A stretch of 64,000 nucleotides of DNA, taken from assembly GCF_038005985.1 (NCBI RefSeq), contig NZ_JBBOUI010000001.1, positions 1,818,001-1,882,000 on the forward strand. Reading direction: 5' to 3'. Position numbers and translations under genes: made by a program. The stretch comes from Solibacillus sp. FSL R7-0682 (GTDB taxonomy: Bacteria; Bacillota; Bacilli; Bacillales_A; Planococcaceae). How positions within the stretch are numbered: the first letter of the stretch is position 1; the number at the start of each line of letters is the position of its first letter. The notes beneath the pieces were generated by a model. That model was not told the origin of the DNA, did no database searches, and saw only the letters and a program-made list of their open reading frames with translations. Positions 43,950 through 53,052 of the stretch are shown piece after piece.

Positions 43950-45626
43950 GTGCACTGGGATGAAGAATACGATGTAGTAGTCGTAGGAAGTGGTGCAGGG
44001 GGATTAGTGGCAGCAATCACAGCGGCTTATCATGGATTAAAGACAACGATTATTGAAAAAAGCGCTACTTGGGGAGGAACTTCGGCATTATCAGGTGGAG
44101 GGCTTTGGATTCCAAATAATCATGTTTCAAAAAAAGCTGGCTTACAAGATAGTGAGGAAGAAGCGATACTCTACATGCAGGAAATTATTAAGCATACAGG
44201 ACCGGGTGCTTCCTTTGAACGCAAATTAGCTTACGTACAAAATGGTCATAAAATGGTGAAGTTTTTAGAACTTTTAGGGATGAAGTGGGTGGCAGGATCA
44301 TTTTATCCTGACTATTATCCTGAACAGCCAGGTGGCAAAATTGGTCGTTCCATAGAAGGGGCAATATTTGATTCTAGACAGTTAGGTGAATTTGAAAAGT
44401 CATTACGGGCCGGGGAAATCGATCCACCTATTCCGCTCTATTCTGGAAAGGTCGCGTCATTACCGAAAGCCTTTACGAATGCAAAAGATTTTAATACGGT
44501 TGTCGGGATGTTTCTTAACGGCTTTAAGCATAAAATAAAAGGTGAACATGCTATTTCCATCGGAGCAGGCTTAGTAGCTGCATTATTAAAAATAGCGCTC
44601 GAACAAAAGGTAACAATCCAGCTATCAACGCCGTTAAAGGACATTGTATTTGAAGAAGATGAAGTGACCGGTGTAGAAGTAGAAAAAAATAATCAACCAT
44701 ATCGAATTAAAACGAAATTCGTTATATTAGCTAGCGGTGGCTTTGAACGCAACCCAGAGCTACGTAAAAAATACCATAATGTTGGAACAGATTGGACTTC
44801 GGCAAGTCCTGATAATACAGGTGATATTTTACTAATTGCGCAAAAATACAATTTAGATACTGATTTACTAGATGACGCATGGTGGGGACCGGCAACGCTA
44901 GATAGCAAGGGTACACGTAAATTTTTAGTATATGAGCGGTCAATGCCACATAGTATGATTGTCGATCAAACCGGAGAACGTTATTTCAATGAATCACAAT
45001 CCTATACAGATGCAGGGCATGCGATTTTAGAGCGTCATCAAAATACGGGCAAGGCCATTCCTTCATGGCTCATATTAGAGAGTCGTAATCGCAATAAATA
45101 TTTATTTGGTGATATGCTACCTCGGATGACACCGAAAGAGGCAATTGAAAGTGAATTTTTAGTGAAAGCACATTCAATTGAAGAGCTTGCGGAAAAATGC
45201 GGCATTGAACGAAGTGGCTTACAACATACGATTGAGCGCTTCAATCATTTTGTAGAGACAGGTGTAGATGAAGACTTTGGACGAGGGAATTCTGCTTATG
45301 ATAACTATTATGGAGATCCAACTTATAAAAATCCGAATCTCGGAAAGTTGGAAAAGCCACCATATTATGCATGCAAAATTTTCCCTGGTGACTTAGGCAC
45401 AAAAGGGGGCATCGTCACAAATGAGTATGGGCAAGCATTGCGTGATAGTATGCCAATAAAAGGGCTGTATGCAACGGGCAATTGCTCTGCCTCGGTGATG
45501 GGAAGAGTTTATGCAGGACCCGGGTCAACATTAGGCCCAACAACGGTGTTTGGTTATATTTCGGCAAATCATATTAAAACGCATTTCCGACTAAAGCAAT
45601 CCGAAGAAAAAAATATGATCGTATAA
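43950..45626 (+). CDS. FAD-dependent oxidoreductase, 3-ketosteroid dehydrogenase-like
   Basis: A 558-residue flavoprotein of the fumarate reductase/KstD group. N-terminal FAD site VVVVGSGAGGLVAAITAA (about 9-26), then IIEKSATWGGTSALSGGGLW, IPNN. C-terminal motif GLYATGNCSASVMGRVYAGP followed by GSTLGPTTVFGYISANH, typical of 3-oxosteroid 1-dehydrogenases and relatives. These enzymes introduce a double bond next to a ketone. A steroid substrate in this organism is uncertain, and other FAD-dependent succinate dehydrogenase-like reactions are possible. GTG start after GGGGGGAAAG. Single gene with terminator. Confidence 0.88.
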   Translation: MHWDEEYDVVVVGSGAGGLVAAITAAYHGLKTTIIEKSATWGGTSALSGGGLWIPNNHVSKKAGLQDSEEEAILYMQEIIKHTGPGASFERKLAYVQNGHKMVKFLELLGMKWVAGSFYPDYYPEQPGGKIGRSIEGAIFDSRQLGEFEKSLRAGEIDPPIPLYSGKVASLPKAFTNAKDFNTVVGMFLNGFKHKIKGEHAISIGAGLVAALLKIALEQKVTIQLSTPLKDIVFEEDEVTGVEVEKNNQPYRIKTKFVILASGGFERNPELRKKYHNVGTDWTSASPDNTGDILLIAQKYNLDTDLLDDAWWGPATLDSKGTRKFLVYERSMPHSMIVDQTGERYFNESQSYTDAGHAILERHQNTGKAIPSWLILESRNRNKYLFGDMLPRMTPKEAIESEFLVKAHSIEELAEKCGIERSGLQHTIERFNHFVETGVDEDFGRGNSAYDNYYGDPTYKNPNLGKLEKPPYYACKIFPGDLGTKGGIVTNEYGQALRDSMPIKGLYATGNCSASVMGRVYAGPGSTLGPTTVFGYISANHIKTHFRLKQSEEKNMIV

Positions 45627-45641
45627 TATTTAAACAAAAAC

Positions 45642-45676
45642 AAACGAAGCTTCTTATATAGAGGCTTCGTTTATTT
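45642..45676 (+). terminator. Intrinsic terminator after the flavoprotein gene
   Basis: AAACGAAGCTTC pairs with GAGGCTTCGTTT, with a short T-rich tail. Confidence 0.78.
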
Positions 45677-45816
45677 AATGTAAATAAATGTAGCTTTGTA
45701 ATAAGGATTGATTGTAATCATCTCTTCTCTGTATAGTCTTTAGAGTTTAGATAATGTTTAATTGGATATTTATGTTGATTTAATTGTAAGGGTGTTGAAG
45801 GAATGGGAGGTTGAAA

Positions 45817-46101
45817 ATGATAAATGCTGATAATACCAGTAACATTTGTTTTATTAAAAGTAGAAGTAATGTCACGTTGGTATTTGGAATTTTTTCGATT
45901 ATCACTTCTTTTGTGAGTCTGGGATTCTTTCTAGGAATCATCGGATTAATATATGGTTTTATAGATTTATTAACAATAAAACAAAAACAAAGTGGGAAAA
46001 AGAAAATTGCGGCGGGTATAATATGTTGTCTTTTAGGTATTATCTTTACAGTAATATCTTCAATATCCTATGTAAATATGTTTAAAATGGAGCCGTTTTA
46101 G
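45817..46101 (+). CDS. Small two-helix membrane protein (DUF4190-like)
   Basis: A 94-residue protein with two membrane segments (about 20-46 and 64-88) separated by a KQKQSGKKK loop. The glycine-rich first segment (FFLGIIGLIYG) resembles DUF4190 and similar small membrane proteins; no function is known. The ATG at 45817 has GGGAGG six bases upstream; the TTG two codons before has poor spacing. Confidence 0.6.
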   Translation: MINADNTSNICFIKSRSNVTLVFGIFSIITSFVSLGFFLGIIGLIYGFIDLLTIKQKQSGKKKIAAGIICCLLGIIFTVISSISYVNMFKMEPF

Positions 46102-46164
46102 TTGAATAATAACTACTTAAATATTCAAACTATTTTATAAAACCTTCATACTCAATTAAAAAAG

Positions 46165-46206
46165 AAAGGATTTTGATCAATTTTTTGTTCAAAATACTTT
46201 CTTTTC
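46165..46206 (+). terminator. Possible terminator after the small membrane protein
   Basis: AAAGGATTTTGA pairs with TCAAAATACTTT and is followed by CTTTTCATTT. The stem has mismatches, so strength is uncertain. The rest of 46207-46393 shows no gene. Confidence 0.5.
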
Positions 46207-46393
46207 ATTTATTCTTTTTCATAACTTGTAGAGTTCGTTTTTATCAAACTTTATTCCAAACCAACATTCGGATCAAACTTCCTTACTTTATAGTCCTAAA
46301 GAGACCACTCATCTTTTTTACTGTTACTATAAAACTAACAAGCGAATTATGTGCTCCTGTATAGGTGATTCCCTCTCGATTTCATTAATGGGT

Positions 46394-46570
46394 TTAAGAA
46401 CGTAGCTTACTAAATAAATTGGCGCGAGCTTCTGAATATACTTTGTCTTCACAAGATGGGCATGCAAATTTTCCGTTGCGATTACGCTTAAAGTATTGAT
46501 ATTTTTGCGTGCCTTCAACAACTTGAAATGTTTGTTTACAACAAAAACAGTGGACATCATAACGAATCAT
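46394..46570 (-). CDS. 58-residue zinc-ribbon protein
   Basis: Too short for a length-filtered scan but well supported. The ATG at 46570 overlaps the stop of the MFS gene (ATGA), so it is probably translationally coupled. The product starts MIRYDVHCFCCKQTF and later has KFACPSCED, giving a Cys-x-Cys-Cys and Cys-x-x-Cys pair (residues 8-11 and 37-40) 26 residues apart, as in small zinc ribbons. The C-terminus is a helix ending FSKLRS. The role is unknown; it could regulate or fold with the neighbouring exporter. The overlapping longer open frame (46327-46560) looks like a shadow. Confidence 0.68.
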   Translation of the reverse strand: MIRYDVHCFCCKQTFQVVEGTQKYQYFKRNRNGKFACPSCEDKVYSEARANLFSKLRS

Positions 46571-47775
46571 ATAACTTCCTCGCTTTCAATTGAAGTGAAA
46601 TGCTTTAATAAATGAATATACACAATTAATGCAAATAATAAGCCGAGAAACCCAAAAATGCTTGTAGTGAGTTGTATTGAAAACCATTCGGCTAAAAAAC
46701 CTAGGAGTAATGTTAATGAAATTTGAATACTACTTTCAAAAAGCTTTAAAGTACTTCCAAAGCGTCCCATGAGCTCCGTAGGAATTGATTTTTGATAAAG
46801 TGTAGCATAGCCAGTATTACTAAATGCCATAAAAAACCCTAATGTAATAAAGGCGATAATTCCAATAATAAGAATAGGGGAAGCGTAAAAGATAAAGTAG
46901 CTTAATAACGTCAACGAAAAGCCTGCACCAATATACGTAGTAAGGGAGAGCTTATGCACAAAAGCAGCTGCAGCAAAACCGCCAATAATGGCACCAATGC
47001 CCGTTAAACTGACAATCACCCCATAAGATGTATCTGAAACTTCATGAAATTGCTTTAAAAATGACATTTCCTGAGAATCAAGGGAATAAGCAATCATTAG
47101 CGTAACGGAATAAAGCATGATGAATGTACGTAAAGCAGGATGTTTTTTAATGAATTGCCATACAGTATAAAAGTCGTGCCGAATCATCGTAAGGGTGACG
47201 ATGGACCTTGTCTTATTATATGTCGTTTCTATATTCGGTAATAACGACAATAGCCACGCGCAAAGGAAGAATGTCACACCATTAATCCACATGGCCACAT
47301 CGGTACTACTCAACGCGATAATGGCACCACCAAGTGCGGGACCAATCATAAAGCAGCCAGAGCTTAAAATACTATTAATCGCATTAAAGCGTTGGCGGTG
47401 CTCCTCATTTACAAGCTTTGTAATCATAAATGTACTACTTGGGTAAAAGAAACTGCTCGCGATATTTGCTAAAAAAATCAGGCTATATATAAGCCAAATA
47501 GACGACATAAAGGGCATAATGCACACAATAATTCCACGTGCGATATCGCTCCATATCAGTATGCGCTTTTTATTACTTCGATCTATAATCGATCCTGCAA
47601 AAAAGCTACTTAATATATGCGCAATGGGACCAATAATATAAATGCCTGCAACGGCAGCAGGTGATTCGGTTAAATGCCAAACGCTTAAATTTAATGCAAT
47701 TAAATAAATCCAGTTTCCTAAATTGGATATTCCTAGTCCGGACAATAATAATACATATTCCTTTTTAAATGGCAT
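46567..47775 (-). CDS. MFS transporter
   Basis: A 402-residue major facilitator with 12 hydrophobic segments. N-terminal GLGISNLGNWIYLIALNLSV, loop 2-3 motif GSIIDRSNKKRIL (about 60-72), and RQRFNAINSILSSG (about 128). The group resembles the enterobactin/macrolide-type exporters (MFS_3). GGAGGG precedes the ATG. It lies ten bases after the TPR regulator gene and overlaps the zinc-ribbon gene, forming a three-gene unit regulator, exporter, zinc ribbon. Substrate unknown. Confidence 0.88.
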   Translation of the reverse strand: MPFKKEYVLLLSGLGISNLGNWIYLIALNLSVWHLTESPAAVAGIYIIGPIAHILSSFFAGSIIDRSNKKRILIWSDIARGIIVCIMPFMSSIWLIYSLIFLANIASSFFYPSSTFMITKLVNEEHRQRFNAINSILSSGCFMIGPALGGAIIALSSTDVAMWINGVTFFLCAWLLSLLPNIETTYNKTRSIVTLTMIRHDFYTVWQFIKKHPALRTFIMLYSVTLMIAYSLDSQEMSFLKQFHEVSDTSYGVIVSLTGIGAIIGGFAAAAFVHKLSLTTYIGAGFSLTLLSYFIFYASPILIIGIIAFITLGFFMAFSNTGYATLYQKSIPTELMGRFGSTLKLFESSIQISLTLLLGFLAEWFSIQLTTSIFGFLGLLFALIVYIHLLKHFTSIESEEVI

Positions 47776-47785
47776 AAAAGCCCTC

Positions 47786-49057
47786 CTAACTGCTCATACG
47801 CTGTCTTACTTTTTCACTCGCTGTGAAAGCCATTTTATAGCATTTTGCTGACTGTTTATATGCATGGAGCTGCTCATAAAATTGCCCCCATAATGGTGCA
47901 TAAAATAAGGTTAAAGAATAATAATCTTGCTCCATAAAATAAGGGAAGATTTCCTCATCTAATGCTTTTAACGATTCTAAAGTTATTTCCTTTTTACAGG
48001 CAAATTGTAATAGCCTCCACTGGTATTTTTGATGTTGCACAGAAAATTGCTCAAACGGGTACTTATTTAAGAGTTTATGGAGTAAATTGAAATCCCCAAG
48101 CTGATAGCAGGCACGCATCCAATTAATAATCGCTAGTAAATCTTCTTCGCTTTCATTTGCTATTTTGTAATGGTGTACAGCTTGTTCAAAGAGGCCCTGG
48201 CATTCATAGCAATAGGCGATATTATTATGAATGGAGCTCCATTGCATCGGTGTTTGAATAGCTGTTACATGATTTAAAAGATCTAGTCCTGCATTGAATT
48301 CTACATTCGCCTCCTGAAATCGGTGCAAATCATTATAAATAACACCCTTCATGGAGTATATTTTCAATTGAAATAATGGTTTATATTGATGCGAAAAAGT
48401 AGCTGAAGCCTTTTCAATATGTATAAGTGCTTTTTGAAAATTGTAATTGCGATGATAGGCAAAGGCTAAGTGATAGTAATAGTTTGCCTGTTCAAAGGAG
48501 GTAGCTGTCTGCAAATAATGTGCACATGGTAGTCTTTCCTCTCGCTCTACAAATTCAGCAAATTCCAAAAAGGAGAGATAGGCAAAGCCTGTAATTGCCA
48601 CATAAAGCTGGGTAAGGCGATCATGCTTCCAGTGGATAAATGGTTCGATTTCTAGTAAAAGATTTCGTGCCTGATCGTCTTCTTTAATCGATAATAAATA
48701 GCGACTATAAACAAGCTTTGCAAAAAGGTCTTCTTCCAATTGAACACCAAAACTTTGCATTTGCATTAATTTTTCAATTGCTTTTTGATGTAATGATTCA
48801 TTTGATAAAAGTTTTTCATATAATTCCTCTAAAAACGAAATTTGCTCTTGTTGTTTGAACTGTTGGTCCATTAAATTAATGCCCAATCTAGCTAGTAATT
48901 GCTCATATATTGCTTGTTCAGCGATAACCATACCATTTTCAATTCGGCTTAAATAGGACGGGGTGCAAATTCCGAATGCCACGTCGTCTTGTTTAAGCTG
49001 TTGTTTTTGACGATGAAGCTTTATTAATTTCCCCCAAGAATGTTCTTTCGTTTGCAT
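47786..49057 (-). CDS. XRE-type regulator with TPR domain (RNPP/Rgg-like layout)
   Basis: A 423-residue protein. An N-terminal helix-turn-helix (about 8-62; GKLIKLHRQKQQLKQDDVAF, TPSYLSRIENG) is followed by an all-helical region of TPR-like repeats (about 80-420; for example YYYHLAFAYHRNYNFQKALI, IHNNIAYCYECQGLFEQAVH). This is the plan of peptide-responsive regulators such as PlcR and NprR. I saw no obvious signalling-peptide gene beside it. ATG at 49057 with GGAGGTG six bases upstream. Probably controls the exporter that follows by ten bases. Confidence 0.85.
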   Translation of the reverse strand: MQTKEHSWGKLIKLHRQKQQLKQDDVAFGICTPSYLSRIENGMVIAEQAIYEQLLARLGINLMDQQFKQQEQISFLEELYEKLLSNESLHQKAIEKLMQMQSFGVQLEEDLFAKLVYSRYLLSIKEDDQARNLLLEIEPFIHWKHDRLTQLYVAITGFAYLSFLEFAEFVEREERLPCAHYLQTATSFEQANYYYHLAFAYHRNYNFQKALIHIEKASATFSHQYKPLFQLKIYSMKGVIYNDLHRFQEANVEFNAGLDLLNHVTAIQTPMQWSSIHNNIAYCYECQGLFEQAVHHYKIANESEEDLLAIINWMRACYQLGDFNLLHKLLNKYPFEQFSVQHQKYQWRLLQFACKKEITLESLKALDEEIFPYFMEQDYYSLTLFYAPLWGQFYEQLHAYKQSAKCYKMAFTASEKVRQRMSS

Positions 49058-49167
49058 GGAATACACCTCCACTTATAGTGTACCAAATAATGGGGACAGA
49101 ATATTGTGAAAGTTAAGGTTACATAAAGCATTCATAGACAAATTTAATAGCTCCTTTCGTAAGTACT

Positions 49168-49213
49168 AAAAAAGAGCGATTGCAGTCACCAAAAAAGGTG
49201 AGGGCAAACGCTC
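49168..49213 (-). terminator. Intrinsic terminator of the FtsX-type ABC operon
   Basis: On the reverse strand GAGCG...TTTGCC...CACC pairs with GGTGACTGCAATCGCTC around a poly-T loop and is followed by TTTTTT. Confidence 0.82.
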
Positions 49214-49228
49214 CAATAAATCTTATAT

Positions 49229-49906
49229 TTATACTTCTTCTGTAAAAATACCATCTTCCATACGGTATACTTTATCGCAATATTCCAGCATTCGTTCATC
49301 ATGAGTCACCATAATGGCTGCTTTATTTCGCTCTTTTACTTCTTTACGTATTTGTTTTACAACCTCAAATGCGCGGTTTGAATCTAAGCTTGCTGTAGGC
49401 TCATCCGCTAAAATAATAGCAGGGTTATTAACAAAAGCACGAGCGATGGCTACACGCTGACGCTCACCACCTGACAACTCATTCGGGAACTTTGTTAATT
49501 TATTTCCTAAACCTAATTCCGTCAATAACGTTTTTGCACTTTTTTTCTGCGCAGCCGTTACCTTTCCTTTCATTTGGCAAACAAGTAATAACTGATCGTA
49601 TACATTTAAGTATGGAATTAAGTTTGATGTTTGCAAAATAAAACCCACATCTGTTAACCGGAAAGAAGAAAGCTCCTTTTCATTTAAATTCCCAATGTTT
49701 GTACCGTTTACTAACACATCTCCACTCGATGGCTGTAATAGGGCACCAGCAACCGATAATAATGTACTTTTCCCTGATCCAGATGGTCCAATAATCGCGA
49801 CAAAATCTCCAGGGTTAACAGATAATGAAACATTTTTTAACGCTAGTACAGTTGAGTCGCCTTCTTTAAATGATTTCGTTACGTTTTTTAATACTAATCC
49901 CGTCAT
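49229..49906 (-). CDS. ABC transporter ATP-binding protein (LolD/MacB type)
   Basis: A 225-residue ATPase: Walker A GPSGSGKST (about 39-47), Q-loop LQTSNLI, signature LSGGERQR, Walker B IILADEPTAS, H-loop MVTHD. It partners the FtsX-like permease whose stop abuts its start (one base apart). Such pairs drive mechanotransmission or efflux; the permease suggests a HrtA-like role in heme or small-molecule protection, but this is a family-level guess. Confidence 0.9.
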   Translation of the reverse strand: MTGLVLKNVTKSFKEGDSTVLALKNVSLSVNPGDFVAIIGPSGSGKSTLLSVAGALLQPSSGDVLVNGTNIGNLNEKELSSFRLTDVGFILQTSNLIPYLNVYDQLLLVCQMKGKVTAAQKKSAKTLLTELGLGNKLTKFPNELSGGERQRVAIARAFVNNPAIILADEPTASLDSNRAFEVVKQIRKEVKERNKAAIMVTHDERMLEYCDKVYRMEDGIFTEEV

Positions 49907-51028
49907 TTATTCCACTCTCCCAATCGCTGTTAATGGGTCAATCTTCGTTACTTGTCTCGCTGAAATGACAGACCCTAAAACTGATACGACTAATAAAATG
50001 ACAGCATATACTAGAACCGTCATGAAGTCTAAATTAAATGGCATTGCTTCAGGTAATACCATCGCAGTTAAGTAAGTTAATACAATACCTGCAACAATGC
50101 TTATAAATGATAGGACAAATACTTGTGATATGATGGAATTTTTGATAAATCGATCAGAAGCACCAATGGCTTTCATCACACCGAATTGTTGTGTCTTTTG
50201 TAAAATAAACACATAAAAGAACACAGCAATGATAATGGCTGAAATAACAAATAAGAAAGCTAGCATCATATAAATAGTGGAGCTTTCTTCCTTATAACCT
50301 GGCATTCCCATCACGGCTTCTGATTTTGAAACAGTTTCAATTAAATCATATTGATTATTTATTTTTTCTGCCTCGATATTTTTCCCTTGCAGTGCAATCA
50401 TCGATACAGGGTTCTCTAAGCCATTATTTGAACCAGGTGCAGCAAAGGCGTATGACTGCCATGTTTCAACATGTCCAAAAATAGTCGGTAAATGGTTAAA
50501 AGTCTCACCCTTGGTTATACCAATGACTTTTAATCGTAAATTTGAGCTTGTGACAATAATTGTGTCGCCGATAGTAAAGCCCTTTTTCTGAAGAGATTCG
50601 TCAATAATGACACCATATTTATCAGCTGGTTGTAGCGATTGCCCTTCAAAAACCGTTGGCTCAATAAATTTGCCCGGCTCAATTCCAATAAATGCCACGT
50701 CATGCTTTTCGTTTAAGTTCTGCATTTTTTCGTTATGCACAATAATCGTAGATTGACCAAAAGCCGCGGATTCATCGACACCATATTTACCTTCAATATC
50801 TGTACCGATCATTCCGGATACTTTCGTCTTCATCATTTTACCTTCTGAGCCTTCTTCATATATAAACAGGTCGCCGTCAATATTTTTCATCGTCGCAGCG
50901 GATAAGGATGATAGGCCATTACCAAGACCAGATAAAATAAAAACGAGCCAAGCGATAAGCATAATAATGGCACCAATCATAACAAAACGTGTTTTTGAAT
51001 GCTTCATTTCTTTAAGTGCTAAAAACAT
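49907..51028 (-). CDS. FtsX-like ABC permease (HrtB-like plan)
   Basis: A 373-residue permease with the MacB/FtsX layout: an N-terminal helix (about 15-37), a large extracytoplasmic domain (about 40-245), then three helices (about 250-275, 295-320, 335-358) with QQFGVMKAIGASDRFI between them. MFLALKEMKHSKTRFVMIG and the SGLGNGLSS segment resemble HrtB-type heme exporters. Two adjacent ATG codons (51031 and 51028) follow GGAGG; the second has better spacing. Forms an operon with the ATPase. Confidence 0.87.
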   Translation of the reverse strand: MFLALKEMKHSKTRFVMIGAIIMLIAWLVFILSGLGNGLSSLSAATMKNIDGDLFIYEEGSEGKMMKTKVSGMIGTDIEGKYGVDESAAFGQSTIIVHNEKMQNLNEKHDVAFIGIEPGKFIEPTVFEGQSLQPADKYGVIIDESLQKKGFTIGDTIIVTSSNLRLKVIGITKGETFNHLPTIFGHVETWQSYAFAAPGSNNGLENPVSMIALQGKNIEAEKINNQYDLIETVSKSEAVMGMPGYKEESSTIYMMLAFLFVISAIIIAVFFYVFILQKTQQFGVMKAIGASDRFIKNSIISQVFVLSFISIVAGIVLTYLTAMVLPEAMPFNLDFMTVLVYAVILLVVSVLGSVISARQVTKIDPLTAIGRVE

Positions 51029-51230
51029 CATGATTCCTCCAATACAAAATTAATTAATAAAACTCTTATTATGCGTACATTATTATATTACTAAAATGAT
51101 TTAAATGGAATTAATATGAAAATCAAAGTAAAAGTCATCACAAATTAGCATATAACCGTTCGAATATTGGTTTTTATTATTTATAATTGATATGCTACCA
51201 TAATCATAATCTGGGAAAAGGGGATATGAG

Positions 51231-51542
51231 ATGTCACAATATGAAAATGTTACTTTTATTAAAAGGGCAAATATTTATTTTGAGGGTAAGGTAACAAGTC
51301 GTACGATTTTTTTAGAAGATGGTACGAAAAAAACATTAGGAATTATGCTTCCAGGGGAATATGAATTTTCTACGTCATTAAAAGAGGAAATGAACATTTT
51401 AGATGGAAAGTTGACCTATAAACTAGATGGTGCAGATTGGATTGAAATTAATGGTAGTGGGCTATTTTATGTACCAGCTGGCGAAGCTTTTCAATTAAAG
51501 GTAGAGAAGGTAACCGATTATATTTGTACTTATTTTAAATGA
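51231..51542 (+). CDS. ppnP: Pyrimidine/purine nucleoside phosphorylase
   Basis: A 103-residue cupin-fold protein of the PpnP (YaiE, DUF1255) family, which cleaves nucleosides with phosphate to base and ribose 1-phosphate. Family features: ANIYFEGKVTSRTIF, LGIMLPGEYEFSTSLKEEM (about 35-54), LDGKLTYKL, and SGLFYVPAGEAFQLKV, TDYICTYF at the end. Full length for the family. GGGATATGAG precedes the start with AAAAGGGG. Single gene with its own terminator. Confidence 0.92.
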   Translation: MSQYENVTFIKRANIYFEGKVTSRTIFLEDGTKKTLGIMLPGEYEFSTSLKEEMNILDGKLTYKLDGADWIEINGSGLFYVPAGEAFQLKVEKVTDYICTYFK

Positions 51543-51591
51543 AAAATGCTTGTGCCTTCGTTTTTATGGACTAAGGCACAAGCATTTTTTT
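51542..51591 (+). terminator. Intrinsic terminator after ppnP
   Basis: AAAAATGCTTGTGCCTT pairs with AAGGCACAAGCATTTTT and continues into T residues. Confidence 0.9.
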
Positions 51592-51688
51592 GCTTAAAAT
51601 TTTTTTATCTTACGAACTATGAAAACAATGGAGTTTACTTTGATTCCAACACTTTTCCGTACTAAAATAAAGAAAAGGGGGGAAGGAT

Positions 51689-52921
51689 ATGGCAGGTAAA
51701 GTGATTTTCCATTTGGATATGAATAGTTTTTACGCATCGGTTGAGCAAGCGCACGACCCGAGCTTAAAAGGAAAGCCCATTGCTGTTGCAGGAAATGAGA
51801 AGGAACGTCGAGGGATTATCGTCACGAGTTCCTATGAAGCAAGGGCAATGGGGATTTACACGACGATGAATGTCGGGGAAGCAAAGCGCAAATGTCCGGA
51901 GCTGCTATTATTGCCCCCTGATTTTGCAAAGTACCGAGCAGCAAGTGCGGCAATGTTTGCCATTTTACGTAGCTATACGCATTTGGTGGAGCCTGTTTCA
52001 ATTGATGAAGGGTATTTAGATGTTACAGAGCGAACAAAAACAGTGCATCCACTTGAGCTCGCTGATGAAATTCAAAAGCGCATTTTGAACGAACTAGATT
52101 TACCGTGCTCCATTGGCATTGCACCGAACAAATTTTTGGCGAAGACAGCATCCAATATGAAAAAACCAATGGGTATCACGGTTCTTAGAAAGCGAGAAGT
52201 CGATAAAATGCTTTGGCCTAAAGCGGTAATCGAAATGCATGGTGTCGGCGAAAGTACAGCAAAAAAGCTCGCTTCACTTAATATTCATACGATTGGTGAT
52301 TTAGCCGTTGTGGACGAACGTCTAATTAATCGCGAACTAGGAAAAAATGGGGTTCGCCTAAAAAAACGTGCAAATGGTGAGGATAACCGAGAAGTCGATC
52401 CAAATGCAATTTATGATACGAAAAGTGTTGGTAACTCTACAACATTACCTCGCGATGAAACGGAGTACTACATTTTAAAGGAAACGTTTGAAAAGCTTAG
52501 TCGTAGTGTGTCTGAACGTTTAAAAGTAAAATATTTAGCAGGAACAACGATTAGTATACAAATACGCAATTTCGAATGGATCAACCAAACGCGTAGTAAA
52601 TCAGTACGCAATGCGTTACAGCAATCAGATGAAATATTCGAAATTGCTTGGCAGCTTTTTTTACAGCATTGGGACGAGTCACCGGTACGTTTAATTGGAA
52701 TTACCGTGTCGAATGTTGTTGATCGCTCTGAGCAAACTCAACAGTTAAACCTTTTCAATTTTGAACAGCATATTAAGGATGAACCAATTATCGAGCTTGT
52801 GGATGCGATTGAGAAGAAATTTGGCAAAGGGTCTTTAAAGCGCGGTGTACGTGTCAAATCTCGTAGCTATGCCTCGAAAACAAGTTTTAGCAAAGATTTT
52901 TTAGAAGACCATCAAAAATAA
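51689..52921 (+). CDS. dinB: DNA polymerase IV
   Basis: A 410-residue Y-family translesion polymerase. Catalytic residues are visible in FHLDMNSFYASVEQ (Asp near 9), and SIDEGYLDVTE (Asp-Glu near 104-105). The palm/thumb continue with SIGIAPNKFLAKTASNMKKP and the little-finger domain lies at about 235-345. A beta-clamp binding motif QLNLF is present at about residue 351. GGGGGGAAGGAT precedes the ATG. No LexA-box was evident upstream. Expected role is damage bypass. Confidence 0.95.
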   Translation: MAGKVIFHLDMNSFYASVEQAHDPSLKGKPIAVAGNEKERRGIIVTSSYEARAMGIYTTMNVGEAKRKCPELLLLPPDFAKYRAASAAMFAILRSYTHLVEPVSIDEGYLDVTERTKTVHPLELADEIQKRILNELDLPCSIGIAPNKFLAKTASNMKKPMGITVLRKREVDKMLWPKAVIEMHGVGESTAKKLASLNIHTIGDLAVVDERLINRELGKNGVRLKKRANGEDNREVDPNAIYDTKSVGNSTTLPRDETEYYILKETFEKLSRSVSERLKVKYLAGTTISIQIRNFEWINQTRSKSVRNALQQSDEIFEIAWQLFLQHWDESPVRLIGITVSNVVDRSEQTQQLNLFNFEQHIKDEPIIELVDAIEKKFGKGSLKRGVRVKSRSYASKTSFSKDFLEDHQK

Positions 52922-53052
52922 AATGGTAGTAATAATTGTAATCATGCATGTCTAAAATTTGCCATGTATTTTGAGAATTATTTTCAAGTAGCTAGGTAAA
53001 TGCTCATAGCCCATGCTATAATAGAGTTGATTTTGTGCAACTGGAGGGGAAA

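Noticed and set aside
46327-46560. Reverse-strand frame of 77 codons overlapping the zinc-ribbon gene
   Set aside because: The alternative frame with two Cys pairs and ATGA coupling to the MFS gene is far more protein-like.
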